Shown: positions 33,286 through 41,232 of the stretch, in pieces | Layout: each line of letters starts with the position of its first letter | How positions within the stretch are numbered: the stretch's first letter is position 1 | Source: Ardenticatenaceae bacterium | GTDB taxonomy: Bacteria > Chloroflexota > Anaerolineae > Promineifilales > Promineifilaceae | Length of the DNA: 64,000 bases | NCBI GenBank assembly: GCA_020634435.1 | Contig: JACKBS010000004.1 | Location: 620,001-684,000, forward strand | Direction: 5' to 3' | Made by a program: the position numbers and the translations under genes | Notes under the pieces: model-generated | Databases searched by the model: none | What the model saw: the letters and a program-made list of their open reading frames with translations, nothing else | What the model was told of the DNA's origin: nothing

Positions 33286-34236
33286 TTATTGCTCAATTGG
33301 TTGCTTTTGGCGGCTGCGGCGCAGGGTGTCGATGATGTAAATCGGTGCGCCGAGGAAGCCGGAGAGCCGCTCGATGGCAAAAACGAGCAGGGTCAGCGCC
33401 ACGGCTTGCTCGCTGCTGAGTCCGGCGCTGGCAAAGAGCAAGGGCGCCAGCCCTTCGCGGATGCCTAGCCCGCCAATCGACGGCAGTAAAATAGCCAATG
33501 AGAGGAAGGGAATCACCAGGATGTAGTAGCTGAACGGCACGTCGTAGCCCAGAGCGTGCCCAGCAGCGGCAAACCAGCCAATTTGCATCAGGTTGAAGAT
33601 GATGGAGATAGCCATTGCTTGCCAAACGGCCGTCCAGCCACACGCCTGAACGGCCGTAATCACCCCATCGACCTTGCGCCACACTGGCTGCAAAAAGGCG
33701 GGCACCAGTCGTCCCATAGCCCGAACCAACCGGCCTTCCAGTACCGTAAACCCACCAATGAGACCGATGAGACAAACGGCCGTTGTCTGCCAGAACAAAC
33801 TTTGCGGGAAGTTGTCGGGGCGGAAGGGCAGCGCGGCCAGGCCAATCATGAATAGAGCCAGCAACCCGGTGGCTCGATCGACCAACACGGTGCCTGCGGC
33901 AGTGCGGGCAGGCACATCCTGGGCGGCTTCGATGGCCCGCATGACGTCGCCGCTAAAGCCGGACGGCAGCACCGAGTTGAAGAAGTTGGCCGCAAAATAC
34001 AGCGACACCAGTCGGCCAAACTTGATCGGCGAGCCGATGCCGTGCAGCAGCAGCAGCCAGCGGAAGGCTCGCACCACCAAACTCAGGTTAAACAGCAAAA
34101 AGCCGACCAGCACCCAGCTCAGGTTGGCTTGCAGCAGCCGCTGGCCAATGTCGGCAAAATCAACCTGGGTGGAAACGTAGAACAGCGCCAAAAGGGTGAT
34201 GCTGATTTTGATGATGGTACCAAGATGTTTACGCAT
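33286..34236 (-). CDS. UPF0104/LPG-synthase-like flippase-domain membrane protein
   Basis: 316 aa, about eight membrane helices. Family signatures include the early VSLYFAANFFNSVLPSGFSGDVMRA block and the late LLPSIGGLGIREGLAPLLF block. They match the TIGR00374/UPF0104 family (AglD and the membrane part of MprF), which flips or transfers lipid-linked substrates. It lacks the soluble LPG synthase domain. A relationship to the lipid-linked sugar enzymes (GT39-like proteins) encoded nearby is plausible but not shown. Confidence 0.82.
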   Translation of the reverse strand: MRKHLGTIIKISITLLALFYVSTQVDFADIGQRLLQANLSWVLVGFLLFNLSLVVRAFRWLLLLHGIGSPIKFGRLVSLYFAANFFNSVLPSGFSGDVMRAIEAAQDVPARTAAGTVLVDRATGLLALFMIGLAALPFRPDNFPQSLFWQTTAVCLIGLIGGFTVLEGRLVRAMGRLVPAFLQPVWRKVDGVITAVQACGWTAVWQAMAISIIFNLMQIGWFAAAGHALGYDVPFSYYILVIPFLSLAILLPSIGGLGIREGLAPLLFASAGLSSEQAVALTLLVFAIERLSGFLGAPIYIIDTLRRSRQKQPIEQ

Positions 34237-34280
34237 ACTGTTTTAGTGCTGTTCGCCGCTGAAAAGTCACAACTGTTGGT

Positions 34281-35273
34281 TTAGAGCGGCTGCGGTCTGG
34301 GTACTTTGACCTTAGGTAGAACCGCCGCGGCAGTCCGTGGTCCGGCCGCTTCCAATTCGGCGGCGCTGGGCAGAGGGATTTCTAGCCTCTGGCCGACAAA
34401 AAGCGCTGCGTCCGGCTGGTGATTGTACACCTGGATGGCACGCCAGCGCAGCGAATCGTTGTAGTAGCGGCGGGCGATGCCGCTGTAGGTGTTGCCATTG
34501 ACCACCGTGTGAACAACCACCTCTTTGCCCCAATCACCCAGACGGTTGAGCCAGGCAACGGCCGTTGCCCCATCTTCTAAATTGGGTTCGGCCGCGCCCT
34601 CGTACGCTGCCAATGAGAGGATGCGGCGGCGCAGCTCGCCATCCACCGCAATGGCACTTAGCGCTTCTTGGGCGGCTTTTTCTTCCTCAGTTAGCTCGAC
34701 TGGTTCTTCAACTTCGCCCACAAATGGATAGCTGTAATCGGGAATCAGACAGCCAAAGTTCTGATTTTCGCTGGGAGCAAAGCCGCCCCAGCCATCTAAA
34801 AACTGCTTGTTGCTAAAGCGGAAATATTCGCCTTTGGACCGCTGTGCCCAGAGACCAAAGAGCGGATCGTGCACAAACACGTGCGTATCATCGTAGCCCG
34901 TGACGACCAAAAAGTGGCCCGATTCAAACTTGTTACCGGTGAGCTGGACCCACGGTTTGTATTTGGCCAGGGCGATGAAGGCGTGGCCTTCGTCGATGTT
35001 GCGGCGCAGCGCGGCAAGTGCCTCATTAGCGTTGGCGTAATTTTTGTAAGTCAGGGTAAGTTGGCCAGCACCCCAGGCGGCATTTTTGAGGTCGGGAATG
35101 TAGGTGAACTTGGGGCGCACGCCGATGTAGGTGTACAGCTCATCGGGGGTGATGGCGACGCGCTTGCCGTTGAGCAGCATGGCGACGCTGGTGGGGCCGC
35201 AGTCGCCGGAATGGTCTTTGGCGTCTTTGTCCCATTGAGAACGGTAGGGGATTTGCAGCTTTTTTTCGGTCAT
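34281..35273 (-). CDS. C39-like cysteine peptidase with C-terminal LysM
   Basis: 330 aa from ATG 35273, with AAGGAG upstream. An extra 11 residues from 35306 are unlikely. The papain-like peptidase_C39_2 domain has Cys in GDCGPTSVAML (about 25), His in GHFLVVTGYDD and Asp in VHDPLFG. A C-terminal LysM-like region (HTVVNGNTYSGIARRYYND, VGQRLEIPLP) should bind peptidoglycan. No signal peptide is seen, so export may be non-classical or the protein is cytoplasmic. Cell-wall or peptide cleavage is inferred. Confidence 0.78.
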   Translation of the reverse strand: MTEKKLQIPYRSQWDKDAKDHSGDCGPTSVAMLLNGKRVAITPDELYTYIGVRPKFTYIPDLKNAAWGAGQLTLTYKNYANANEALAALRRNIDEGHAFIALAKYKPWVQLTGNKFESGHFLVVTGYDDTHVFVHDPLFGLWAQRSKGEYFRFSNKQFLDGWGGFAPSENQNFGCLIPDYSYPFVGEVEEPVELTEEEKAAQEALSAIAVDGELRRRILSLAAYEGAAEPNLEDGATAVAWLNRLGDWGKEVVVHTVVNGNTYSGIARRYYNDSLRWRAIQVYNHQPDAALFVGQRLEIPLPSAAELEAAGPRTAAAVLPKVKVPRPQPL

Positions 35274-35415
35274 GGTTACTACTCTCCTTAAAAAAGTGAC
35301 TGCCAATTGATGGTGGCGTTGAGAAAAACAGGTGCTGATGGTGCGATGATATGCATAACGGCCGTCATTTTATCTGCTTTGTTCAAGGGTTGCCATTGGA
35401 CAAAACAACCAGCCT

Positions 35416-35445
35416 TTGCCACTTTCGCGGGCGGGCACATATAAT
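35416..35445 (+). promoter_or_regulatory. Sigma70-like promoter, probably leaderless
   Basis: TTGCCA (35416-35421), an 18-bp spacer and TATAAT (35440-35445). The ATG at 35455 is nine bases downstream. A TTG at 35416 used by naive calling lies inside the -35 box and is not a credible start. Confidence 0.6.
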
Positions 35446-35454
35446 CAGCCATCT

Positions 35455-37152
35455 ATGGCAATTTTGGCACAGAAGCAGTGGCGATTGGGTCTGGTAGTGC
35501 TGGCAGTGTGGCTGTTTTTCTTCCTGGCGCTGGACAGCATGGTGCACGACAGTCCCACGATGGATGAGCAGAATCATCTGGCCCGTGGGGCGGCCTTTGC
35601 GAAAACCGGCGATCCGCGCCTGAGCCTGGAGCATCCCCCACTGATCAACAGCTTAAGCGGCCTGCCCATGCTGCTGTTGCCCAATTTAGTTTACCCCTTC
35701 AACGATCCCAGCTGGACTGACATGCAGCCGCCAGACATTTACTGGTACAACTTTGCCGACCAGTTTGTCTGGCGGGTGAACCATGACGTGACGCGGATGA
35801 TTTTCCTGGGTCGGCTGCCGATTGTCTTTTTGACGCTGGGATTGGCGCTGGTGGGGTTCCATTTTGCGCGACTGTTTTGGGGACGGCCGTCTGCCTACCT
35901 CGCTTTTATCATGCTGCTGTTTGAGCCAAATGTGCTGGCAAACGGCCGTCTCATCACCACGGATTTAGGCGGGACGTTGTTTATGACGCTGGCATTGCTG
36001 CTGGTGTGGCGCATGTGGACTGCTCCCGGCTGGAATTGGCGGCGCTGGTTGGCGGCAGGTGTAGGGCTGGGGCTGGCCTTTGGCAGCAAGCTGTCTATGC
36101 TGGCGTTTGTGCCGATTTTGATGGTTCTCGCATTTTTGCCAATTTTTGAAGAAGAAACACAGAGTTTCACAGAGGAGGCACGGAGGGGCACGGAGAGAGG
36201 AAGACGATTTTTGCAGTTGGTGAGTGCGGGGGCGCTTTCGGTGGTGGTGGTGTGGGTGATTTTTGGTTTTGAGTGGGGGACGTTTCGTTTCCCGTCGGCG
36301 GCGCTGGCTGGATTGAACCAGTTTGGCGGGCCGATGCCCACGTTTTGGGCAGGCCTTGATCAGATTGTGAACGTGAGCCGGGGCGGACGGGCGGCCTTTT
36401 TGCTGGGGCAAACGTCGCTGGAAGGATTTTGGCTCTTTTTCCCGGTGGCTTTTTTGGCGAAGACGCCGTTGGTGTTGCTGGTTGGTTTGTTGGGATTGGT
36501 GTGGTGGGGGTGGCAACGGCCGTCTTCACGCCACAAACTGCTCTTTCTTATCGTCCCGGCCACTTTGTATTTTGGTGTCAGCGTGGTTAGTGGGATCAAC
36601 ATTGGCTACCGGCACCTGCTGCCGATTGTGCCGCTGATCATTGTGGCGGTGAGTGGCTTGCCGACGGCGTTTGTGGGGCTGCGAAACGGCCGTTTGCTCA
36701 CAGCTGTTATTTTGGCAGGCGGCATTTTGCTGCCCACGCTGCTCGTTCATCCCCACTACCTGAACTATTTTAATCTGGCAGCCGGTGGCCCAGCCAATGG
36801 CGCGTCGATCCTGGCCGACAGCAGCAACGATTGGGGTCAGGATTTACTGCGCTTGCAAGAATGGCTGGCCGAAAACGAGGTCGATTCGATTAAATTGGGC
36901 TGGTTTGGCATTGCCGATCCGGCCTACTACGGCATGGTCTACGAACCGTTGCCCGGCTTCCCGCGGGCCGAATTTTTGAGCCTGTGGGATAATCCGCCGT
37001 TTGATCCACAAGCGCCGGGGCCGGGACTGTACGCCATCAGCGCCAGCAGCTTGTGGGAATCGCACCGGACGGAGAAAACTGTATACGCCTGGTTCCGCCA
37101 GCGCGAACCGGATGTGCGGATTGGGTCGATTTATTTGTTCAAAATTGAATAG
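35455..37152 (+). CDS. GT39-like integral membrane glycosyltransferase
   Basis: 565 aa with about ten or more membrane helices. The first loop carries SPTMDEQNHLARG, whose acidic DE pair matches the catalytic region of GT39/GT83 (PMT and ArnT) enzymes that use polyprenyl-phosphate sugars. Downstream SLEHPPLINSL, GYRHLLPIVP and DWGQDLLRLQEWL are shared with the gene at 52972-55305, its paralogue. A stretch about 236-256 (EEETQSFTEEARRGTERGRR) is encoded by a GCCACAGAG-type repeat and not by the family. Predicted cell-envelope glycosylation; acceptor unknown. Confidence 0.75.
   Translation: MAILAQKQWRLGLVVLAVWLFFFLALDSMVHDSPTMDEQNHLARGAAFAKTGDPRLSLEHPPLINSLSGLPMLLLPNLVYPFNDPSWTDMQPPDIYWYNFADQFVWRVNHDVTRMIFLGRLPIVFLTLGLALVGFHFARLFWGRPSAYLAFIMLLFEPNVLANGRLITTDLGGTLFMTLALLLVWRMWTAPGWNWRRWLAAGVGLGLAFGSKLSMLAFVPILMVLAFLPIFEEETQSFTEEARRGTERGRRFLQLVSAGALSVVVVWVIFGFEWGTFRFPSAALAGLNQFGGPMPTFWAGLDQIVNVSRGGRAAFLLGQTSLEGFWLFFPVAFLAKTPLVLLVGLLGLVWWGWQRPSSRHKLLFLIVPATLYFGVSVVSGINIGYRHLLPIVPLIIVAVSGLPTAFVGLRNGRLLTAVILAGGILLPTLLVHPHYLNYFNLAAGGPANGASILADSSNDWGQDLLRLQEWLAENEVDSIKLGWFGIADPAYYGMVYEPLPGFPRAEFLSLWDNPPFDPQAPGPGLYAISASSLWESHRTEKTVYAWFRQREPDVRIGSIYLFKIE
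36160..36205. repeat. CACAGAG-type repeat inside the GT39-like gene
   Basis: AACACAGAGTTTCACAGAGG then GGCACGGAGGGGCACGGAG is a member of the CACAGAG intergenic family. It sits in frame and adds about 15-20 hydrophilic residues between two membrane helices. Confidence 0.65.
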
Positions 37153-37316
37153 CCAATTACCTTGCCTGGCATCTGCGTCGCTTTCTTTTTTGTGTTTCCA
37201 TTTTACGTATTTGCGAGTGTGCTCTTCATCTAAACCGATTGTGCTTACACAATCACCTCGTAACTATAAATATTATCCCGAATTATAGTCAGAGGCATTG
37301 GTTTGATTTGATTGTC

Positions 37317-37351
37317 GGAGTTAGCGAACGGCTGGTAAGAGCCGTAACTCC
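37317..37351. repeat. Imperfect palindrome in the gap before yqeK
   Basis: GGAGTTA-GCGA-ACGGCT (37317-37333) pairs with AGCCGTAACTCC (37340-37351). The 233-bp gap 37153-37385 has no gene. No tRNA fold is present despite the stem. Confidence 0.5.
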
Positions 37352-37385
37352 TTAATGGTAAGATTAACGATAGTTTTTAGGCCTG

Positions 37386-38042
37386 ATGCGTGCCGGCTAC
37401 AAGGAAGTGAATAATCAACAAGGCATGGTGGATCATCGCTTGCAACCATATTTTAGACAATCTTACTTAACGGGTAACTTAGAATTGGACGTTACGGCCG
37501 TTCTTACCCATCACCATCTGCCCAAGGTGGCGGCGCATGTGGCCCGCGTGGCGCGGGAAGCCGGGCAGTTGGCGAATCGGTTTGGCGCGGACTCGGCTCA
37601 GGCAGAAACGGCCGCTTGGCTGCACGATATTAGCGCGGTGGTTCCCAACAACGTGCGGGTGGAGCTGTGTGCCACGTTTGGCGTTCCGGTGCTGCCCGGT
37701 GAGGCGGGGTTCCCCATGATCTTGCACCAGAAGCTAAGTGCGGTGGTGGCTCAAGAGGTTTTTGGCGTGACGGAAACGGCCGTACTCAGTGCCATTGGTT
37801 GCCACACCACGCTTAAAGCTGGGGCCAGCCTGCTGGACAAAATCGTTTTCATAGCCGACAAAATTCAGTGGGACCAACCTGGTGAACCGCCATATTTGGC
37901 AGAGCTAAACGAAGCGATTTCCCACTCAATCGACGACGCTTGCCGAGTTTACCTGAACTACCTCTGGCAGATGCGCGATAGTCTTCGCTACGTACACCCC
38001 TGGTTCCTGGCTGCTCATGATGAGTTTGGCTCGAAAACCTGA
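37386..38042 (+). CDS. yqeK: HD-domain protein, YqeK family
   Basis: 218 aa. A predicted symmetrical Ap4A (or dinucleoside polyphosphate) hydrolase. HD-domain residues are HHHLPKVAAHVARVA, AAWLHDISAV (metal-binding His-Asp) and the later CHTTLKAGASLLDKIVFIADKI, matching YqeK. ATG 37386 lacks a strong ribosome site and M14 at 37428 could be the true start. The TGA stop lies inside the AAAACCTGACAGGTTTT palindrome. Confidence 0.85.
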   Translation: MRAGYKEVNNQQGMVDHRLQPYFRQSYLTGNLELDVTAVLTHHHLPKVAAHVARVAREAGQLANRFGADSAQAETAAWLHDISAVVPNNVRVELCATFGVPVLPGEAGFPMILHQKLSAVVAQEVFGVTETAVLSAIGCHTTLKAGASLLDKIVFIADKIQWDQPGEPPYLAELNEAISHSIDDACRVYLNYLWQMRDSLRYVHPWFLAAHDEFGSKT

Positions 38043-38129
38043 CAGGTTTTTGAGCCGACTTGCTACTGAGCCAATTTTGCATTGCGAAGAATCTTCATGA
38101 TGAAGTAGCGTCATAAACCTGTCAGGTTT
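38034..38129. repeat. Two AAACCTGACAGGTTT palindromes flanking a gap
   Basis: AAAACCTGACAGGTTTT at 38034-38050 contains the TGA stop of yqeK (38040-38042). A second, AAACCTGTCAGGTTT, lies at 38115-38129. They bracket 64 bp without a gene and could pair with each other, forming a hairpin over the whole interval. Confidence 0.75.
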
Positions 38130-38151
38130 GGATAGGTGGAAGGAGAATCCT

Positions 38152-38442
38152 ATGATTTTAGAAGTTGCTATTTTGAATGTGAAGGCGGGAGAAACTGCCG
38201 CTTTCGAAGCCGCTTTTGCCGAAGCCCAGAAAATCATTTCCGGCATGGGTGGGTACGTCAGCCACGAACTGCAAAAATGCCTGGAGGTGCCCAATCAGTA
38301 CATCCTGCTCGTGCGCTGGCAAACGTTGGCGGACCACACCGTCGGCTTCCGCCAATCGGCCGAGTACCAGCAATGGCGGGCGCTGCTGCACCACTTCTAC
38401 GATCCGTTCCCGACGGTAGAACATTACGAGCGAGTATTTTAG
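38152..38442 (+). CDS. Antibiotic-biosynthesis-monooxygenase-fold (ABM) protein
   Basis: 96 aa from ATG 38152, with AAGGAGAA upstream. The ferredoxin-like ABM fold is suggested by ILEVAILNVKAGETAAFEAAF, GYVSHELQKCLEVPNQYILLVRWQ and SAEYQQWRALLHHFYD. Members act as small quinol or heme monooxygenases or as stress-related proteins. No specific substrate is evident. The TAG stop is the first part of the repeat at 38439-38510. Confidence 0.8.
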   Translation: MILEVAILNVKAGETAAFEAAFAEAQKIISGMGGYVSHELQKCLEVPNQYILLVRWQTLADHTVGFRQSAEYQQWRALLHHFYDPFPTVEHYERVF

Positions 38443-38510
38443 GGACGCGGACGAGCGCAGGTGAACGCGGATTTTTAGATTTAATCCGCGTTCATCCGTG
38501 TCCTATTTTT
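38439..38510. repeat. Intergenic inverted repeat, GGACGCGGACG family
   Basis: GGACGCGGACG and GTGAACGCGGATT on the left pair with AATCCGCGTTCATCCGTGTCC on the right. It overlaps the ABM stop codon and ends five bases before the stop of the convergent DUF2785 gene, so it may serve as a bidirectional terminator. Confidence 0.8.
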
Positions 38511-38514
38511 GATG

Positions 38515-39396
38515 TTAAAAAAGGGCGATGGTTTGGAGGGTTTTGCCAACCAGGTCGGCCAGGGCATGGGCACTGTTTTCGCCGATTTGTTCGGCCGTTT
38601 CTGGTTGGCGCGCGCGGAAATAGAGGCTGCGCAGGAAGTTCTTCACGTTTTGCGCCTGGCGGTAGCAATCGGGGAAGGGCTCTTTTTGCTGTGCCAGCGG
38701 CACAAAGCCATCTAGCCAGCTCTGCACGTCGGGCGGGGTGAGCACCTTGCGCCCGAGGGTGGCGATAACCGGGGTTACCAGCCGCTCATCTTCCAGATGA
38801 ACATACACCAATTTTGATTCAGCCGCCTTTTGCCGGATGGCGTTGAGGATTTCCAGCAGCTCCTCGCTGCCCATTTCCTTGCAGCGCACGAGGTCGTCCA
38901 AGGCATCGGCCGTGTGGGCGATGGCGTGGGCCCATCCTTTTGGCTCCCCAGCTTCGTCTTCGTCGAGGACAAAACCGCGCAAATCTTGTTCTTTTTCCAG
39001 GTAGTCAAGCAGTTTAACCTTGACTTCGCGCAGTTCGTAAGGCATAAGAAACGGCCGTTGCCGGTGCCAGCTCAAAATCAACGGGATGAGCAGCATAGAA
39101 AAGCTGCGCATAAACACAGAATCCGTGTCCGATTCGCCCAGCTTGTAAAACAGATGCTCTTCTGTCAGCAGCTGGCGCAGCAGTGCTTTGAGGTCATCTT
39201 CTTCAAACTTGTCGGCCAAAATCCAGCTGGCCAGCGTGTTGTAGATCAAATCATCGCGCAGCTCGGCATCCGGGCTGCCCAGGTGAGGCAGCATTTCCAG
39301 GGCACGGGGCATCGCCTTGGCCTGTTCCGGTAGCGCAAACTCATTATCGGCAATCTCATAAAGTTGATCTTTTAAGGCACGTTCACTTAGGCGCAT
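38515..39396 (-). CDS. DUF2785-family protein
   Basis: 293 aa, all-helical. The repeated HEAT-like helical layout with DDLIYNTLASWILADKF, GWAHAIAHTADALDDL (conserved His-Asp region) and FLRSLYFRAR is typical of DUF2785. Function unknown. AGGT precedes the ATG. The next gene upstream (39410) starts 13 bp after its own stop in the same direction, so the two may be co-transcribed. Confidence 0.75.
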   Translation of the reverse strand: MRLSERALKDQLYEIADNEFALPEQAKAMPRALEMLPHLGSPDAELRDDLIYNTLASWILADKFEEDDLKALLRQLLTEEHLFYKLGESDTDSVFMRSFSMLLIPLILSWHRQRPFLMPYELREVKVKLLDYLEKEQDLRGFVLDEDEAGEPKGWAHAIAHTADALDDLVRCKEMGSEELLEILNAIRQKAAESKLVYVHLEDERLVTPVIATLGRKVLTPPDVQSWLDGFVPLAQQKEPFPDCYRQAQNVKNFLRSLYFRARQPETAEQIGENSAHALADLVGKTLQTIALF

Positions 39397-39409
39397 GGTT
39401 TTGGTTTAC

Positions 39410-40024
39410 CTACAACTTTTCTTCAATCTGGAGCCTCTGCCATTTCTGTAAACGGCGTATTCCGACCCAGATCTCACCCGCAAAATAAAACCCAGCTATG
39501 AATGGATTTTTAGTGGCAAACAAAACTACAACAGTTGTTGGAAAGGCAACCCACAAATGGCGATAAATTTTCCCCTTTTCATCCAACTCGTTCCATTGTT
39601 TTAGAATGCCTAATAATTTTCCATCATGAACCAATAGATTATCTATTCGTTGCAGCGGTACAAGAACAAAAATGATAAACATCCCGACAACAAACGAGGG
39701 TAAAAAGTTGCCACCTTTGTTAAAGCCAGTCCAAAGAACAAACAGTCCCAAAATAATGGTAAGCAGTGACCTTGAATTTTTCTCTTTAAGGTCTTCTTCG
39801 TAATAATCTTTATCGTACCGTTGCTTTAGAATATCAAGCTGCTGCCATTTAGCGGGGATGTCTAACAATAGCATGGGCAATCCTATGGCAAACACAAAAA
39901 GCCCACCCAAAAACCAGGACCAAACTGTGCCAGAATTCAAACTGCCAACTAGAAAAATAGTTGTTACCGAAAGAATCAGCACGGCTGCGTATACATTTTT
40001 GTCAGCATTTTTTGGGTCGAACAT
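39410..40024 (-). CDS. AT-rich membrane protein of unknown function
   Basis: 204 aa from ATG 40024; a TTG at 40069 would extend it by 15 residues and overlap the next gene. Four or more hydrophobic segments (NVYAAVLILSVTTIFLVGSL, FLGGLFVFAIGLPMLLL, LLTIILGLFVLWTGF, FVVGMFIIFVLVPL) flank Lys-rich loops. It is clearly more AT-rich than neighbours and has no ACGGCCGT, suggesting separate origin. No family was recognised. No good ribosome site at either start. Confidence 0.55.
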   Translation of the reverse strand: MFDPKNADKNVYAAVLILSVTTIFLVGSLNSGTVWSWFLGGLFVFAIGLPMLLLDIPAKWQQLDILKQRYDKDYYEEDLKEKNSRSLLTIILGLFVLWTGFNKGGNFLPSFVVGMFIIFVLVPLQRIDNLLVHDGKLLGILKQWNELDEKGKIYRHLWVAFPTTVVVLFATKNPFIAGFYFAGEIWVGIRRLQKWQRLQIEEKL

Positions 40025-40040
40025 TGCTTTTACAATTTGC

Positions 40041-40496
40041 TTAATCTGCTGAATTGCTTTGCTCTTCAATTACGCTGCGTACGTCGGCTGGTTGCCAGCC
40101 GGGCGGCTTGAGAATTTTGCCATCGGCACGGCGGGGACCACCTACTTTGCTCAGGTTGGCCCGATGCACCTCGGCAAAAACAGGGTCGGGATCGACGCCG
40201 CAGGCCAGGATTGCGCCGTAAGTCACATAGAGAAGGTCGGCCAATTCATGCACCCAGTTGGTTACATCGACGGGCTGAGCGTGGTTACCGGATTGGAGAA
40301 CGGCCGTTAACTTCTCCCATTCCTCAGACGCTTCGGCAAACTCTTCTTGCAGCAGCTTTTGGCGCAGCTGCAAAATTTCCAGCGACGGCATCACGGGCTG
40401 TGGCGGCACGGGGGCACCCACCGCCTCGTGAAATTCAACGATTTTTTGGGCATTGGTCAGGCCAGGTTGGGGGATAGGCGGGTTAGTTTGTTCCAC
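40041..40496 (-). CDS. MazG-like/all-alpha NTP pyrophosphohydrolase
   Basis: 151 aa from GTG 40496, with GAGGTG just upstream. The metal-binding helices are visible as EEFAEASEEW and ELADLLYVTYG, the EExxE...ExxD pattern of all-alpha NTP-PPases (DR2231/phosphoribosyl-ATP-PPase-like). It likely cleaves a nucleoside triphosphate to monophosphate and PPi, as in house-cleaning of modified dNTPs. It overlaps the HAD-family gene by 14 bp; the two are probably co-translated. Confidence 0.82.
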   Translation of the reverse strand: MEQTNPPIPQPGLTNAQKIVEFHEAVGAPVPPQPVMPSLEILQLRQKLLQEEFAEASEEWEKLTAVLQSGNHAQPVDVTNWVHELADLLYVTYGAILACGVDPDPVFAEVHRANLSKVGGPRRADGKILKPPGWQPADVRSVIEEQSNSAD

Positions 40497-41148
40497 GAGT
40501 CACCTCGGCGATAAGCTGGCTAAGCGGCATGTCGGTAAGGGCTGTCAGGCGGTAGTCGGCGTGGTCGAAGTTGAGATCGCGGGTCATTTGGTTGGGAACG
40601 GCCGTACACCACAATCCTGCTTTCTTGGCCGCTGTTATCCCGTTGGGCGAATCTTCCAGGGCCAACGCTTCGTGTGGCGCAACGCCTAACTCGGCTACTG
40701 CCCTCCGGTATATGGCCGGGTCGGGCTTGCCCACGCCGCCCACATCGTCGGAACAGTGGATCTGCTCAAACTGGTCAAATAACCCCAGCCGCTGCAAATG
40801 GCTATCTACCCAACCATGATCGGAGCTGGAGGCAATGGCAATCCGCAGGCCCAATTCTCGCGCCTCGGCCAGGTATGCATCTACACCGGGCAAAACAGTT
40901 TGGGCTGCGATCAATTCATTGTCTCGCGCCTTGCGCACGGTGTGGACCGCCTGCCGATCAATCGGCCGTCCCACCAACCCTTCCAGGTGCTGGTACGGAT
41001 CGAAGGTAATGGTGCCGATGTAAGCATTCCACACCTCGCGTGGCAGCTCCACGCCGTGGGCGGAATATGTTTCTTGCCAGGAAATAAAATCAGGGGTTTC
41101 AGAATCAAAAATCAAGCCGTCAAAATCAAAAATTAGTGCACGAATCAT
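40483..41148 (-). CDS. HAD-superfamily hydrolase (beta-phosphoglucomutase-like)
   Basis: 221 aa. The catalytic nucleophile motif is DFDGLIFDSE (about 8-17). Motif II is ASSSD, with GKPDPAIY (motif III) and ALEDSPNGITAA (motif IV). The cap domain is of the subclass I type. The pattern is close to pgmB-like and 2-haloacid-dehalogenase-like sugar phosphatases. The substrate is unknown. It overlaps the NTP-PPase gene, so a nucleotide or sugar-phosphate clean-up role is plausible. Confidence 0.85.
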   Translation of the reverse strand: MIRALIFDFDGLIFDSETPDFISWQETYSAHGVELPREVWNAYIGTITFDPYQHLEGLVGRPIDRQAVHTVRKARDNELIAAQTVLPGVDAYLAEARELGLRIAIASSSDHGWVDSHLQRLGLFDQFEQIHCSDDVGGVGKPDPAIYRRAVAELGVAPHEALALEDSPNGITAAKKAGLWCTAVPNQMTRDLNFDHADYRLTALTDMPLSQLIAEVTRGTN

Positions 41149-41160
41149 GGGCGCAATTAT

Positions 41161-41232
41161 ACACTTTGCGCCACAGAGGACACAGAGACCGCAGAAAATT
41201 TTCTCTTAACCCACTGTGTTCTCTGTGGCCAA
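41161..41232. repeat. Intergenic inverted repeat, CCACAGAGGACACAGAG family
   Basis: GCGCCACAGAGGACACAGAG on the left faces CCACTGTGTTCTCTGTGGCC on the right, separated by AAATTTTC. It ends immediately before the stop codon of the TauE-like gene (41233-41235). Confidence 0.85.

Noticed and set aside
35416..35454. TTG start for the GT39-like gene at 35416
   Set aside because: It lies in the -35 box of a good promoter; ATG 35455 fits a leaderless mRNA.
37317..37351. Possible tRNA or structured RNA
   Set aside because: Only one imperfect stem; no cloverleaf, anticodon arm or CCA-type end.
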